A stretch of DNA of 64,000 nucleotides from an uncultured Curtobacterium sp. (GTDB lineage Bacteria; Actinomycetota; Actinomycetes; Actinomycetales; Microbacteriaceae), in assembly GCA_913778205.1 (NCBI GenBank), contig CAJYUW010000006.1, forward strand, positions 62,001 to 126,000. The letters run 5' to 3'. Shown piece by piece: positions 38,554-45,971 of the stretch (positions are counted from its first letter, which is position 1; each line of letters opens with the position of its first letter). Under the pieces are notes generated by a model. That model was given only the letters and a program-made list of their open reading frames with translations, had not been told where the DNA came from and did not search any database. Position numbers and translations under genes: made by a program.

Positions 38554-38940
38554 ATGGCGCAGGAACAGACCATGAAGCCCGAGACGGCCGCGAAGAAGCT
38601 CGGCATCCTGCTGTCGGCCGCCCCGGAGTCCTTCCGCGGTGCGCCGATCAGCAGGACCGCGTTCGACGAGCTCCGCACCGAGCCGCCGACCTGGCTCGAG
38701 GACCTCCGTCGCGACGGACCGCACCCGCGACCGGTCGTGGCGCAGAAGCTCGGCGTGTCGATCTCGGGGCTCAGCCGTGCCGGCATCGACGAGCCGTTGA
38801 CGACCGCGCAGATCAAGGTGCTCCTCCAGGAGAAGCCCGAGTGGCTGGTGCGCGAGCGCGCGACCCAGGCCGCGGTGCACGCCGAGAACGCCCGGGTCAA
38901 GCAGGAGCGCGCCGCGAAGGCCGCCCGCACCGAGGACTGA
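38554..38940 (+). CDS. DUF5997 family protein
   Basis: A 128-residue soluble protein: MAQEQTMKPETAAKKLGILLSAAPESFRGAPISRTAFDELRTEPPTWLEDLRRDGPHPRPVVAQKLGVSISGLSRAGIDEPLTTAQIKVLLQEKPEWLVRERA, cut short here to key segments AAKKLGI, PPTWLEDLRR and VVAQKLGVSISGL. The VAQKLGVSISGLSRAG part looks like a helix-turn-helix. This matches actinobacterial DUF5997. Together with the divergent LysR effector-domain protein it could form a split regulator: one subunit senses a ligand and the other binds DNA. That idea is untested. ATG 38554; the two genes share a 33-bp intergenic space. Confidence 0.78.
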   Translation: MAQEQTMKPETAAKKLGILLSAAPESFRGAPISRTAFDELRTEPPTWLEDLRRDGPHPRPVVAQKLGVSISGLSRAGIDEPLTTAQIKVLLQEKPEWLVRERATQAAVHAENARVKQERAAKAARTED

Positions 38941-38955
38941 CCCGCACCACCGCCC

Positions 38956-39471
38956 ATGACCGCCGTGCACGAGACCATCACCGACGCGATGCTGGTCGTG
39001 CCGCAGTTCGCGTCGGTGTGCTGCATCGTCGGGGATCGCTACCGGCCGCGCGTCGGCGTGGTCGTGCCCGCGGCCGTGATGCTCGTCGCGATGCTGCTGC
39101 CCGTGGTGCACGCCGGGCCGGGGTGGACGTTGCTCGCCGCGACCGCGTTGCTCCTGCTCGCGCCGCTGCCGGTCATGCGCCGCCGCCGGCCGGACGGACG
39201 CCGCGCCGAGCCGATGGACGTCCACCGGGCGCTCTCGGCGGTGGTGATGGCGGGCATGCTGCTGATGGGGCACGCGACCGGACTGGTCGACGAGCACGCC
39301 GGCCACGGGATCGCGCTGTCCGCGGTGCTCGGGGCCGGGGTGATCGGGTACTGCGCGTTCAGCGGGTGGCTGCTCCGGCACGAGTGGGCGCGCGAGGACC
39401 GTCGGGCGGTCCGGAGCGGCGAGGTCTTCGCGATGACGGTGGCCGTCGTCGGCATGACGCTCGCGATGTAG
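38956..39471 (+). CDS. Putative membrane protein, about five helices
   Basis: A 171-residue hydrophobic protein. VGVVVPAAVMLVAMLLPVV, WTLLAATALLLLAPLPVM, ALSAVVMAGMLLMGHATGL, GIALSAVLGAGVIGYCAFSGWLL and MTVAVVGMTLAM are predicted helices, and a basic RRRRPDGRR loop follows helix 2. I recognise no family; copper-resistance-like or DUF5134-like topology could be considered because of MLLMGHATG with a Met/His pair, but evidence is thin. It starts 15 bp after the DUF5997 stop, so co-transcription is likely. Confidence 0.6.
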   Translation: MTAVHETITDAMLVVPQFASVCCIVGDRYRPRVGVVVPAAVMLVAMLLPVVHAGPGWTLLAATALLLLAPLPVMRRRRPDGRRAEPMDVHRALSAVVMAGMLLMGHATGLVDEHAGHGIALSAVLGAGVIGYCAFSGWLLRHEWAREDRRAVRSGEVFAMTVAVVGMTLAM

Positions 39472-39499
39472 CGGACCCCGCCCCGGGCCGGGGACGCGA

Positions 39500-39600
39500 G
39501 GTCAGCAGGCAGCGTCCGCGACGTCGGCATGGGCTGCGAAGTCGGCGGCGGTAGCGACGTCGGCGGGGGCCGCGACGTCGGCAGGCGCCGCGCGGGTCGT
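39500..39600. repeat. 18-bp GACGTCGGC tandem repeat
   Basis: Five copies of GCGACGTCGGC or a close variant, spaced about 18 bp apart, lie between the convergent membrane protein and holin-like genes. No ORF across them is credible. Confidence 0.75.
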
Positions 39601-39680
39601 CGGCGGGGATGCGCGGTCGTCACACCGGACGCGTCCGTGCTGGGGAGGACGCCCCGCGCGGGTTCGCCCGGTCCGGTCGG

Positions 39681-40121
39681 TCAGTTCCCGGGGGCCTCGC
39701 CGGGGGCCGTCGTGCGGGTGACACGTTCCCTCGCCGCGCGGAGGGTGTCCTTCGGCACGGGCGGGACGCCTCGCCGGATGCCGCGGACCCCCACGAGGGC
39801 CAGGACCCCGGTGACGACCGCGAACACGACGAGGGTGGCGCCGACGGCAGCCCAGAGCGGCAGCGCCAGGGCGAAGAGCGCGACGACGAGCCCGGCGAGC
39901 AGGGACAGGGTCGTCAGGGCGAACGCGACCGCGGCGGCGGTGAGCACCAGCCCGGTGCGGGCTCCGCGTGCACGCTGCCCGACCTCGCGGCGCGCCGACG
40001 CGACCTCCTCACGCACGGCCCGCAGGAGCGGCTCCAGGGCCTTCTGCACGAGCCCGGCGGTCAGGGTGTCCCGGACGGACGGCTTGCCGGCGTCGGGTTC
40101 GTCGTGCTCGGGTGTGCTCAC
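39681..40121 (-). CDS. Phage-holin-like / DUF1469 membrane protein
   Basis: A 146-residue protein. An amphipathic N-terminal helix (LEPLLRAVREEVASARREVGQRARGARTG) precedes two membrane helices, LVLTAAAVAFALTTLSLLAGLVVALFALALPLW and VGATLVVFAVVTGVLALVGVRGIRR. This matches the actinobacterial phage holin family/DUF1469, despite the name usually a chromosomal membrane protein of unknown role. GTG 40121 gives VSTPEHDEPDAGKP. It is divergent from the Lrp regulator gene. Confidence 0.75.
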   Translation of the reverse strand: MSTPEHDEPDAGKPSVRDTLTAGLVQKALEPLLRAVREEVASARREVGQRARGARTGLVLTAAAVAFALTTLSLLAGLVVALFALALPLWAAVGATLVVFAVVTGVLALVGVRGIRRGVPPVPKDTLRAARERVTRTTAPGEAPGN

Positions 40122-40219
40122 GGTGTCCTCCGGTGTGCCGTGGCGGGTCGACCGCCGGTGTGACGGCCACCGTACGCGTCGCCCCCGTGCGCTCCGCCGT
40201 GGCGCGGTACCGTCGGTGC

Positions 40220-40747
40220 ATGTCCGACCGCGCTGTTCGCCGCCCCGACCCGACCCCGCGGTTCGACGAGGTCGACGAGCGCATCCTCTGGACCCTGGCC
40301 GAGGACGCCCGCATCCCGAACAACCGTCTCGCCGCGGCGGTCGGGATCGCCCCCTCGACGTGCCTCGCACGGGTCCGGGCGCTCGAGGACGCGGGCGCGA
40401 TCCGCGGGTACCGCGCCGACGTCGACGTCGCCCGGCTCGGCTTCGCGATCGAGGCGATGGTGTCGGTCCGGGTGCACGCGGCGGCACGGCACGAGCTCCG
40501 GGAGTTCGCGAAGCGACTGCTGCGGGTGCCCGTCGTGCAGGACGTGTCGTTCCTCGCGGGGGACAAGGACTTCCTCGTCCACATCGCGTGCACGTCCACG
40601 GAGCAGCTCCGCGACTTCGTGGCCGACGAGCTGAGCGGCGACGCGTCCGTGGCGACGACCCAGACGAACATCGTGTTCGAGCGGCTCGTCGCCGACCGGT
40701 CCCACCAGGGCAGGTCGTTCGACGAGCTCCGGCGCTGGCGGGCCTAG
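40220..40747 (+). CDS. Lrp/AsnC family transcriptional regulator
   Basis: A 175-residue feast/famine regulator. The helix-turn-helix lies at residues 15-60: FDEVDERILWTLAEDARIPNNRLAAAVGIAPSTCLARVRALEDAGAIRGYRADV. The C-terminal RAM domain with AMVSVRVHAAARHELREFAKRLLRVPVVQDVSFLAGDKDFLVHIACT binds amino acids at dimer interfaces. Targets often include adjacent transport or amino-acid genes; here no obvious target is next to it. ATG 40220 is preceded by a short leader containing CGTCGGTGC. It is divergent from the holin-like gene. Confidence 0.92.
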   Translation: MSDRAVRRPDPTPRFDEVDERILWTLAEDARIPNNRLAAAVGIAPSTCLARVRALEDAGAIRGYRADVDVARLGFAIEAMVSVRVHAAARHELREFAKRLLRVPVVQDVSFLAGDKDFLVHIACTSTEQLRDFVADELSGDASVATTQTNIVFERLVADRSHQGRSFDELRRWRA

Positions 40748-40792
40748 CCGGACGTCGGTCGTCGACGCGGTCCGCGCACCCGGCGGGGGCCG

Positions 40793-41224
40793 CTACCGCG
40801 ACAGCGTCATCGGGATGTGCGGGATCCGGTCCTCGGAGTACCGCTCGCCCGACCGGACGAAACCGAATCGCCCGTACCAGTCCTCCAGGTGCTCCTGTGC
40901 TCCGAGGTGGATGCGCGGCGCACGGGCCTCGGCGATCGCGGCCTCGATGAGGCGCCCGGCGAGCCCCTGCCCCCGGGCGTGGCGGGCGGTGGCGACGCGA
41001 CCGATGCGCTCGCTGCCGTCCGCTTCGCGGAGCAGTCGTACGGTGGCGTCCACCGAGCCGCGGCCCGCCCAGAACTGCACGGTGCCGGGCTCGAGGTCGC
41101 GACCGTCGATGTCGTCGTAGGCGGCGCCCTGCTCGACGACGAAGACGTCCTGCCGGAGGCGGAGGATCTCGTGCAGCGTGACGGGGTCGAGGTTGCGGGT
41201 CGGAGCGCTGAAGATCGGGACCAA
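40793..41224 (-). CDS. elaA: GNAT acetyltransferase, ElaA family
   Basis: A 143-residue N-acetyltransferase. LHEILRLRQDVFVVEQGAAYDDIDGRDLEPG is diagnostic for ElaA, and VATARHARGQGLAGRLIEAAI is the acetyl-CoA pyrophosphate loop. IHLGAQEHLEDWYGRFGFVRSGERYSEDRIPHIPM is the normal C-terminus. Its substrate in cells is unknown. I choose TTG 41224 because AGGAAAG sits 6 bp upstream and residue 1 falls where the family begins; no ATG or GTG is available near it. It is divergent from the surface-protein pair. Confidence 0.85.
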   Translation of the reverse strand: MVPIFSAPTRNLDPVTLHEILRLRQDVFVVEQGAAYDDIDGRDLEPGTVQFWAGRGSVDATVRLLREADGSERIGRVATARHARGQGLAGRLIEAAIAEARAPRIHLGAQEHLEDWYGRFGFVRSGERYSEDRIPHIPMTLSR

Positions 41225-41333
41225 GGCCGGCTTTCCTGACGATTTCCCAAGGAGAGGGATGCGGATTCGAGCGGACGGGCGTACCGTACCGGCCAACCAC
41301 TCTACGTGCGCGGCCGGATCAGGAGGTGAGCGC

Positions 41334-42650
41334 ATGGACCGAACGATGCGTGCACCCCTGCGCGCGGTCATCCGGTACGTCCTGCTGGGCGTCGGGATCG
41401 CGGCCGTCCTCGTGCTGCTCACGCTGGTCCTCGGTGTCCGGTCCGCCTCGGCGTCGACCGGGGCACCGTCGACGAGCGCCGCCACCGGGGACCGCCCCGG
41501 CCTGCTCGGCGCCGTGACGGACGACCTCGGATCCACCGTCCGGGACGCCTCGCACGGGGTCGGGTCGGTCGTGGGTCAGGCGGTCGAGCCCGTGCGTCGG
41601 TCGGTTCCTCCCGCGTCACCCGTTCCCGCGTCACCCTCCTCCGCGGCCGCGTCCGGACCCGCTCCGTCGACGCCGCGACCGGACGTCCCCGTGCCGGCGA
41701 CGTCCGCGCCCGTGGCGACGACGCAACCGGCTCCGGTCTCCGCTCGTCCGACCTCCGCTGCGCCGGCACCCGCCGGGCCCGCTGCTGCTGCCCCGGCGGC
41801 GCCCGCGCCCAGCACCGTCGCGGCGACGCCCCGGCCGATGCCCGCCGCGAACGCACCGAGCACCGGGACGGGCGCACGCGCAGGGGCGACCACGGCCTCC
41901 CGTCCGGAGCCCGGCCTCGGCGCGACGCTCCGTCCCGTCACGGGAGCCGTGGAGCGCGTCATCGGGGATCGACCGGTCACCGGACTCGTCGACGCGCTCG
42001 ACCGCGTCGTCGGCACGGTCCCCGTCGTCGGAGCGGTCGTCGGCGACGACACGCTCGGCGCGGTCACCGCGCCGGTGTCCGGCCTCGTGGACGACACCCT
42101 CGGCGGCGTCGGCGACACGGTCGGGCACCTGCCCGGCGTGGTCGACGGCGTGCTCCAGCCGTCGACCGACGGACTCCAGCCACCGGTCGCGCCGACCTGG
42201 CCTGGAGGCACGGTGCCGGTCACGGGGACCGTCCTGCCCCCGGCGGGTGGCGGCTCGGACGGCGCGACCGCGCCCACGACGACACCCTCCGGCCCGCGAG
42301 CGGACGCTCCGGCCGGGGCCACGGTGTCGACCTCGTCTCCGGCCGCGGCGGTTCGGGTCGCCGCGGCCGGTGGCTCGTCCCTCGGGGTACCCGCCACCTC
42401 GGTCGCGGTGCTCGACGGTCGGGCCCTCCTGGTGCCGACCGGTGGAGCTCCGGTGCACCTCCCCGCCGACGCGCCCGCGCTCGCCGGGACCACCGGTGGC
42501 ACGGCGAGCGGCTCCGTGTCCGGAGCACCGGTCGGGACGGCTCCCGGCACGGACACCTCGTTCTCCCTCGCCGCCGGGTCACGCGGCGCCCTCGCCGACG
42601 ACGTGGTCCCCGCGTCCCTCGTCGGCGACCACGACGTCGCCCCTGACTGA
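41334..42650 (+). CDS. Secreted proline/alanine/threonine-rich protein
   Basis: A 438-residue protein. After MDRTMRAPLRAVIRYV a hydrophobic segment LLGVGIAAVLVLLTLVLGVRSASAS acts as signal peptide or anchor. The rest is low-complexity Pro/Ala/Thr/Ser linker, apart from a middle stretch with GAVERVIGDRPVTGLVDALDRVVGTVPVVGAVVGDDTLGAVTAPVSGLVDDTLGGVGDTVGHLPGVVDGVL, shown here as key repeats of VTGLVD, VGDD and VSGLVDD. I know no family. It precedes the chaplin-like gene by 88 bp and is a plausible cell-wall partner. ATG 41334 has AGGAGG 7 bp upstream. Two dispersed elements fall in codons (41891 and 42198), giving ASRP and WPGGTVP. Confidence 0.75.
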   Translation: MDRTMRAPLRAVIRYVLLGVGIAAVLVLLTLVLGVRSASASTGAPSTSAATGDRPGLLGAVTDDLGSTVRDASHGVGSVVGQAVEPVRRSVPPASPVPASPSSAAASGPAPSTPRPDVPVPATSAPVATTQPAPVSARPTSAAPAPAGPAAAAPAAPAPSTVAATPRPMPAANAPSTGTGARAGATTASRPEPGLGATLRPVTGAVERVIGDRPVTGLVDALDRVVGTVPVVGAVVGDDTLGAVTAPVSGLVDDTLGGVGDTVGHLPGVVDGVLQPSTDGLQPPVAPTWPGGTVPVTGTVLPPAGGGSDGATAPTTTPSGPRADAPAGATVSTSSPAAAVRVAAAGGSSLGVPATSVAVLDGRALLVPTGGAPVHLPADAPALAGTTGGTASGSVSGAPVGTAPGTDTSFSLAAGSRGALADDVVPASLVGDHDVAPD

Positions 42651-42738
42651 GATCGGTGCGCCTGTCCGCCACGGCAGGCACGCACCTCCCGACCGCGTCC
42701 GCGGTCTGGGACCGATCTCGACCAGGAAGCGAACGACC

Positions 42739-44463
42739 ATGAACAAGTACGTCTCGAGAGGGCTCTGGTTCGCCCTCTTCGTCGGCGGCCTGACCCTCGG
42801 GGGAGCCGCGGCCGCGAACGCCGCCACGACCTCCGGAGCGGACGGAGCCGTCTCGGGCACACAGGTCGCCCCGGCCGTCGACGTGCCGGTGTCCGTCACC
42901 GGCAACGCGCTCGGCGTCCTCGGTGACGCGGTCTCCGCGGCGACGGGCTCCGGCTCCGCAGCCACGCCCGCACCATCAGCCACGCCCGCAACCACGACCA
43001 CGGGCGCGGACAGCACCGCCTCGGGGACGCAGGTCGCCCCGGTGGTCTCCGCGCCGGTCACGGTGCCGAGCAACGCGATCGGCGTCGGCGGTGACGCAGC
43101 CACCACCACCGCGCCGGCGGCTCCGGCTCCGACACCGGCTTCGGCACCGGCAGCCCCGGCACCGGCGGCTCCCGCGTCCCCGAGCACGGCGGCGCCGACC
43201 ACCTCGGGCGCCGGGGGCACGGCGTCCGGATCCCAGGTCGCCGGATCGGTGTCCGCCCCCGTCGCGGCCACCGGCAACGCGGTCGCGGTCCTGGGCGACG
43301 CGTCCAGCGGGTCATCGGCTCCGTCGTCGACCGCGCCGACCGCGCCGACCACGCCTGCCCCGGCGTCCTCGGCACCGACCACGTCGGGCACGCACGGCAC
43401 CGTGTCGGGCACCCAGGTGGCGCCGGTGGTGTCGGTGCCCGTGACCGTGTCGGGCAACGGCATCGGGGTCCTCGGGGACGGCAGTGCCTCGACGTCCGGC
43501 GGCGGGTCGTCGGGTTCGACGCCGGTCGTGACCGCGCCGACCACCTCCGGGTCTGGCGGGCTGCTCTCCGGGACGCAGGTCGGTGGCCTCGTCGCGGTGC
43601 CCGTCACGGTCTCGGGCAACGGGATCGGGGTCATCGGGGACGGCACGAGCTCGGGTTCGTCGGGCTCGGGTTCGTCGGGCTCGTCGGGCACGGGCGCGGG
43701 TGCGACGCCGGTCGTCGGTGGTTCGACGGACGGTTCGGACGGGATCGGCTCGGGGACGCAGGTCGTGCCCGTGATCAGCGTGCCGGTCACCATCGGCGGC
43801 AACGGGATCGGGGTCGTCGGTGACGGCACGAGCACGGGTTCGTCGGGCACGGGTTCGTCGGGCTCGGGCCCGTCGGGCACGGGCACGGGGGCGACGCCGG
43901 TCGTCGGTGGTTCGACGGACGGTTCGGACGGGATCGGCTCGGGGACGCAGGTCGTGCCCGTGATCAGCGTGCCGGTCACCATCGGCGGCAACGGGATCGG
44001 CATCGTCGGTGACGGCACGGGCTCCAGGCCGGGCGCCGGAACCGGGACGGGGACGACCCCGGGGACCGGTACGGACCCCGGGACGGGCACGGACCCCGGG
44101 ACGGGCACGGACCCCGGCACCGGTACGGACCCCGGCACCGGTACGGACCCCGGCACCGGCACCGGCACCACGCCGGGTACCGGCACGGGGGCGACGCCGG
44201 TGACCGGGTCCACCCCGGGGACCGCCACCGGCACGACCACCGGTGCGACGCCCGTGACGGTGGCCCCCGCGGCAGCGACGGCCGTGGCGGACGCGAGCCG
44301 GGCCTCCCGGCCGACCACCGTCGCTGCAGCGGTGACCGCCGCCGGGAGCACCGCGACCGGCCTGGCGTACACCGGTGCGACCTCGCCGATCCTGCCGCTC
44401 GCGGCTGCGCTGCTCCTGCTCCTCGCCGGAGCGGGGCTGCTCACGCTGCGTCGTCGGTACTGA
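42739..44463 (+). CDS. Chaplin-like repeat surface protein with LAYTG sorting signal
   Basis: A 574-residue exported protein. A signal peptide ends at ANAA (about residue 29). Seven repeats follow, each like SGTQVVPVISVPVTIGGNG plus IGVVGD, spaced by Ser/Thr/Gly/Pro linkers. This resembles the Streptomyces chaplin domain, which assembles into amyloid at surfaces, though no Cys pair is present. After five DPGTGT units the C-terminus has LAYTG, a hydrophobic helix and RRRY, a class E sortase signal (LAxTG type), as in long chaplins. It should be covalently attached to peptidoglycan. ATG 42739; AGGAAG upstream. A terminator follows at 44487. Copies 6 and 7 are nearly identical at DNA level. Confidence 0.85.
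   Translation: MNKYVSRGLWFALFVGGLTLGGAAAANAATTSGADGAVSGTQVAPAVDVPVSVTGNALGVLGDAVSAATGSGSAATPAPSATPATTTTGADSTASGTQVAPVVSAPVTVPSNAIGVGGDAATTTAPAAPAPTPASAPAAPAPAAPASPSTAAPTTSGAGGTASGSQVAGSVSAPVAATGNAVAVLGDASSGSSAPSSTAPTAPTTPAPASSAPTTSGTHGTVSGTQVAPVVSVPVTVSGNGIGVLGDGSASTSGGGSSGSTPVVTAPTTSGSGGLLSGTQVGGLVAVPVTVSGNGIGVIGDGTSSGSSGSGSSGSSGTGAGATPVVGGSTDGSDGIGSGTQVVPVISVPVTIGGNGIGVVGDGTSTGSSGTGSSGSGPSGTGTGATPVVGGSTDGSDGIGSGTQVVPVISVPVTIGGNGIGIVGDGTGSRPGAGTGTGTTPGTGTDPGTGTDPGTGTDPGTGTDPGTGTDPGTGTGTTPGTGTGATPVTGSTPGTATGTTTGATPVTVAPAAATAVADASRASRPTTVAAAVTAAGSTATGLAYTGATSPILPLAAALLLLLAGAGLLTLRRRY
43690..44220. repeat. DNA-level repeats inside the chaplin-like gene
   Basis: Two nearly identical blocks of about 190 bp (43690-43830 and 43885-44010) encode repeats 6 and 7. 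They are followed by five tandem copies of an 18-bp unit encoding DPGTGT (44071-44160). Near identity implies recent or ongoing expansion. Confidence 0.85.
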
Positions 44464-44486
44464 CCGCCCGGGCGACCGGACCCCAG

Positions 44487-44524
44487 GAGCGCCGGGGCCA
44501 CCCATCGGGGTGGTCCCGGCGCTC
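44487..44524. terminator. Strong hairpin terminator after the chaplin-like gene
   Basis: GAGCGCCGGGGCCACCC (44487-44503) pairs with GGGTGGTCCCGGCGCTC (44508-44524), 17 bp with one G-U pair and the 4-nt loop ATCG. It starts 24 bp after the stop codon. Confidence 0.9.
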
Positions 44525-44651
44525 CGGCCGCGCGCAGCCTCGTATCCTGTGAGTCCGCCGGACGTCATCTGCACGGCGGTGATGCTGATCCTGTGAGCAG
44601 TGGAAGCGGCTCGGCGGCTGCTCGGCAGCCCGCCGGGGCCACGATTGGCAC

Positions 44652-45971
44652 GTGCTCCACGAACTCCTGCGCATCAAGATCACGGACAGCGACGTCCTCG
44701 TACCGGTGGACGTCGTCGCCGGACTCCTCGTGGTGTGGGCGCTCGTCGTCCGACCGTGGTCGCTGCGACGCTTCGTCGTCCGCATCGGGGCGATGCTCGT
44801 CGGCGCGGTCGTCGGACTCGGGCTCGTCTGGTGGTTCGGGGACGTGCAGGACGCGTTCGGCGTGGCCTTCACCCCGATCACCCGCATGTGGGTCGCGTTC
44901 GCGGTCGCAGCCGTCGCGCTGTTCCTCACGGTCGCGGTGCAGGGCGGCTGGGGACGCCGGGTGGTCGCGCTCGCCGCGGCGTCCGGCGTCGTGCTCGCCG
45001 CGGGACTCGGGGTCAACGTCGACTTCGGGTTCTACAAGGACGTCCAGCAGGCCCTCGTCACGAACCCGTACCCGTACAAGGACCTCCCCGTCCTCGCGAC
45101 CGGACCGTCGGAGCGGCCGGCCGTCCAGGCCTCCGGGTGGACGGCTCCCGCGGGCATGCCCACGAGGGGTGAGACCATCAGCGTCAAGATCCCCGCCACC
45201 GTCTCGCACTTCCACGCCCGCAAGGCCGTCGTCTGGCTGCCACCGGCGGCGCAGACGGCCCATCCGCCGACACTGCCGGTGCTCGTCGCGCTCTCCGGCC
45301 AGCCCGGCGAGCCGTCCGACCTGTTCCAGACGGGCGACATGGCGCGGTTCCTCGACCGCTACGCTGCTGCCCACGACGGCCTGGCCCCGATCGTCGTCGC
45401 GCCCGACCAGCTCGGCGCGCCCAACCGCAACCCGATGTGCGTCGACTCCCGACGCCTCGGACGGAGCGAGACGTACATCATGACCGACACCGTCGACTGG
45501 ATCCGGAAGCACCTCCCGGTGGCCACGGCGCCCTCCGGGTGGGGCGTGGCCGGGTTCTCGGAGGGAGCGACCTGCGCGATGCAGTTCTCGTCCGCGTTCC
45601 CCACCGTGTTCGGCACCACTCTGGCGATCTCGAGCGAACCGGCCCCGCTCACCGGCAGCGTCGCGAACAGCATCAAGGTCGCGTTCGACGGCTCCGCCGC
45701 GAAGTACCGGGCAGCCGCCCCCGCGGCGCTGATGGCGGCGCACGGGCACTACACCGACCACCTCACGGTCTTCGGCGTCGGTCAGGACGACGCCCCGTAC
45801 CGCCGGTCCACCGCGGTGCTCGACGCCGCCTCGCGCAGGGAGGGCATCGCGACGCAGGTCATCGTCTCGCCGGGGTCCGCGCACGACTGGAACACCGTGC
45901 GCTACGTGCTCGCGCACGGCCTCCCGCCGGTGATCGCGCACCTGGGCCTCCCCGAGGGCGGCGCCCTGTGA
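44652..45971 (+). CDS. Membrane-anchored esterase of the alpha/beta-hydrolase (mycolyltransferase-like) fold
   Basis: A 439-residue protein. Residues 1-125 form four membrane helices with short loops; the remainder is an extracytoplasmic hydrolase with VLVALSGQPGEPSDLFQTGDM, DQLGAPNRNPMCVDS, a GFSEGAT nucleophile elbow (Ser), and a C-terminal VSPGSAHDWNTVRYVL with the catalytic His. The fold resembles the esterase D/antigen 85 group. It probably cleaves or transfers an acyl ester on a cell-surface lipid or polymer. GTG 44652. Its stop overlaps the start of the MprF-like gene (GTGA), so the two should act together. Confidence 0.8.
   Translation: MLHELLRIKITDSDVLVPVDVVAGLLVVWALVVRPWSLRRFVVRIGAMLVGAVVGLGLVWWFGDVQDAFGVAFTPITRMWVAFAVAAVALFLTVAVQGGWGRRVVALAAASGVVLAAGLGVNVDFGFYKDVQQALVTNPYPYKDLPVLATGPSERPAVQASGWTAPAGMPTRGETISVKIPATVSHFHARKAVVWLPPAAQTAHPPTLPVLVALSGQPGEPSDLFQTGDMARFLDRYAAAHDGLAPIVVAPDQLGAPNRNPMCVDSRRLGRSETYIMTDTVDWIRKHLPVATAPSGWGVAGFSEGATCAMQFSSAFPTVFGTTLAISSEPAPLTGSVANSIKVAFDGSAAKYRAAAPAALMAAHGHYTDHLTVFGVGQDDAPYRRSTAVLDAASRREGIATQVIVSPGSAHDWNTVRYVLAHGLPPVIAHLGLPEGGAL

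Noticed and set aside
39681-40121. A prophage lysis gene
   Set aside because: The holin-family name reflects a general two-helix protein; no other phage genes are nearby.
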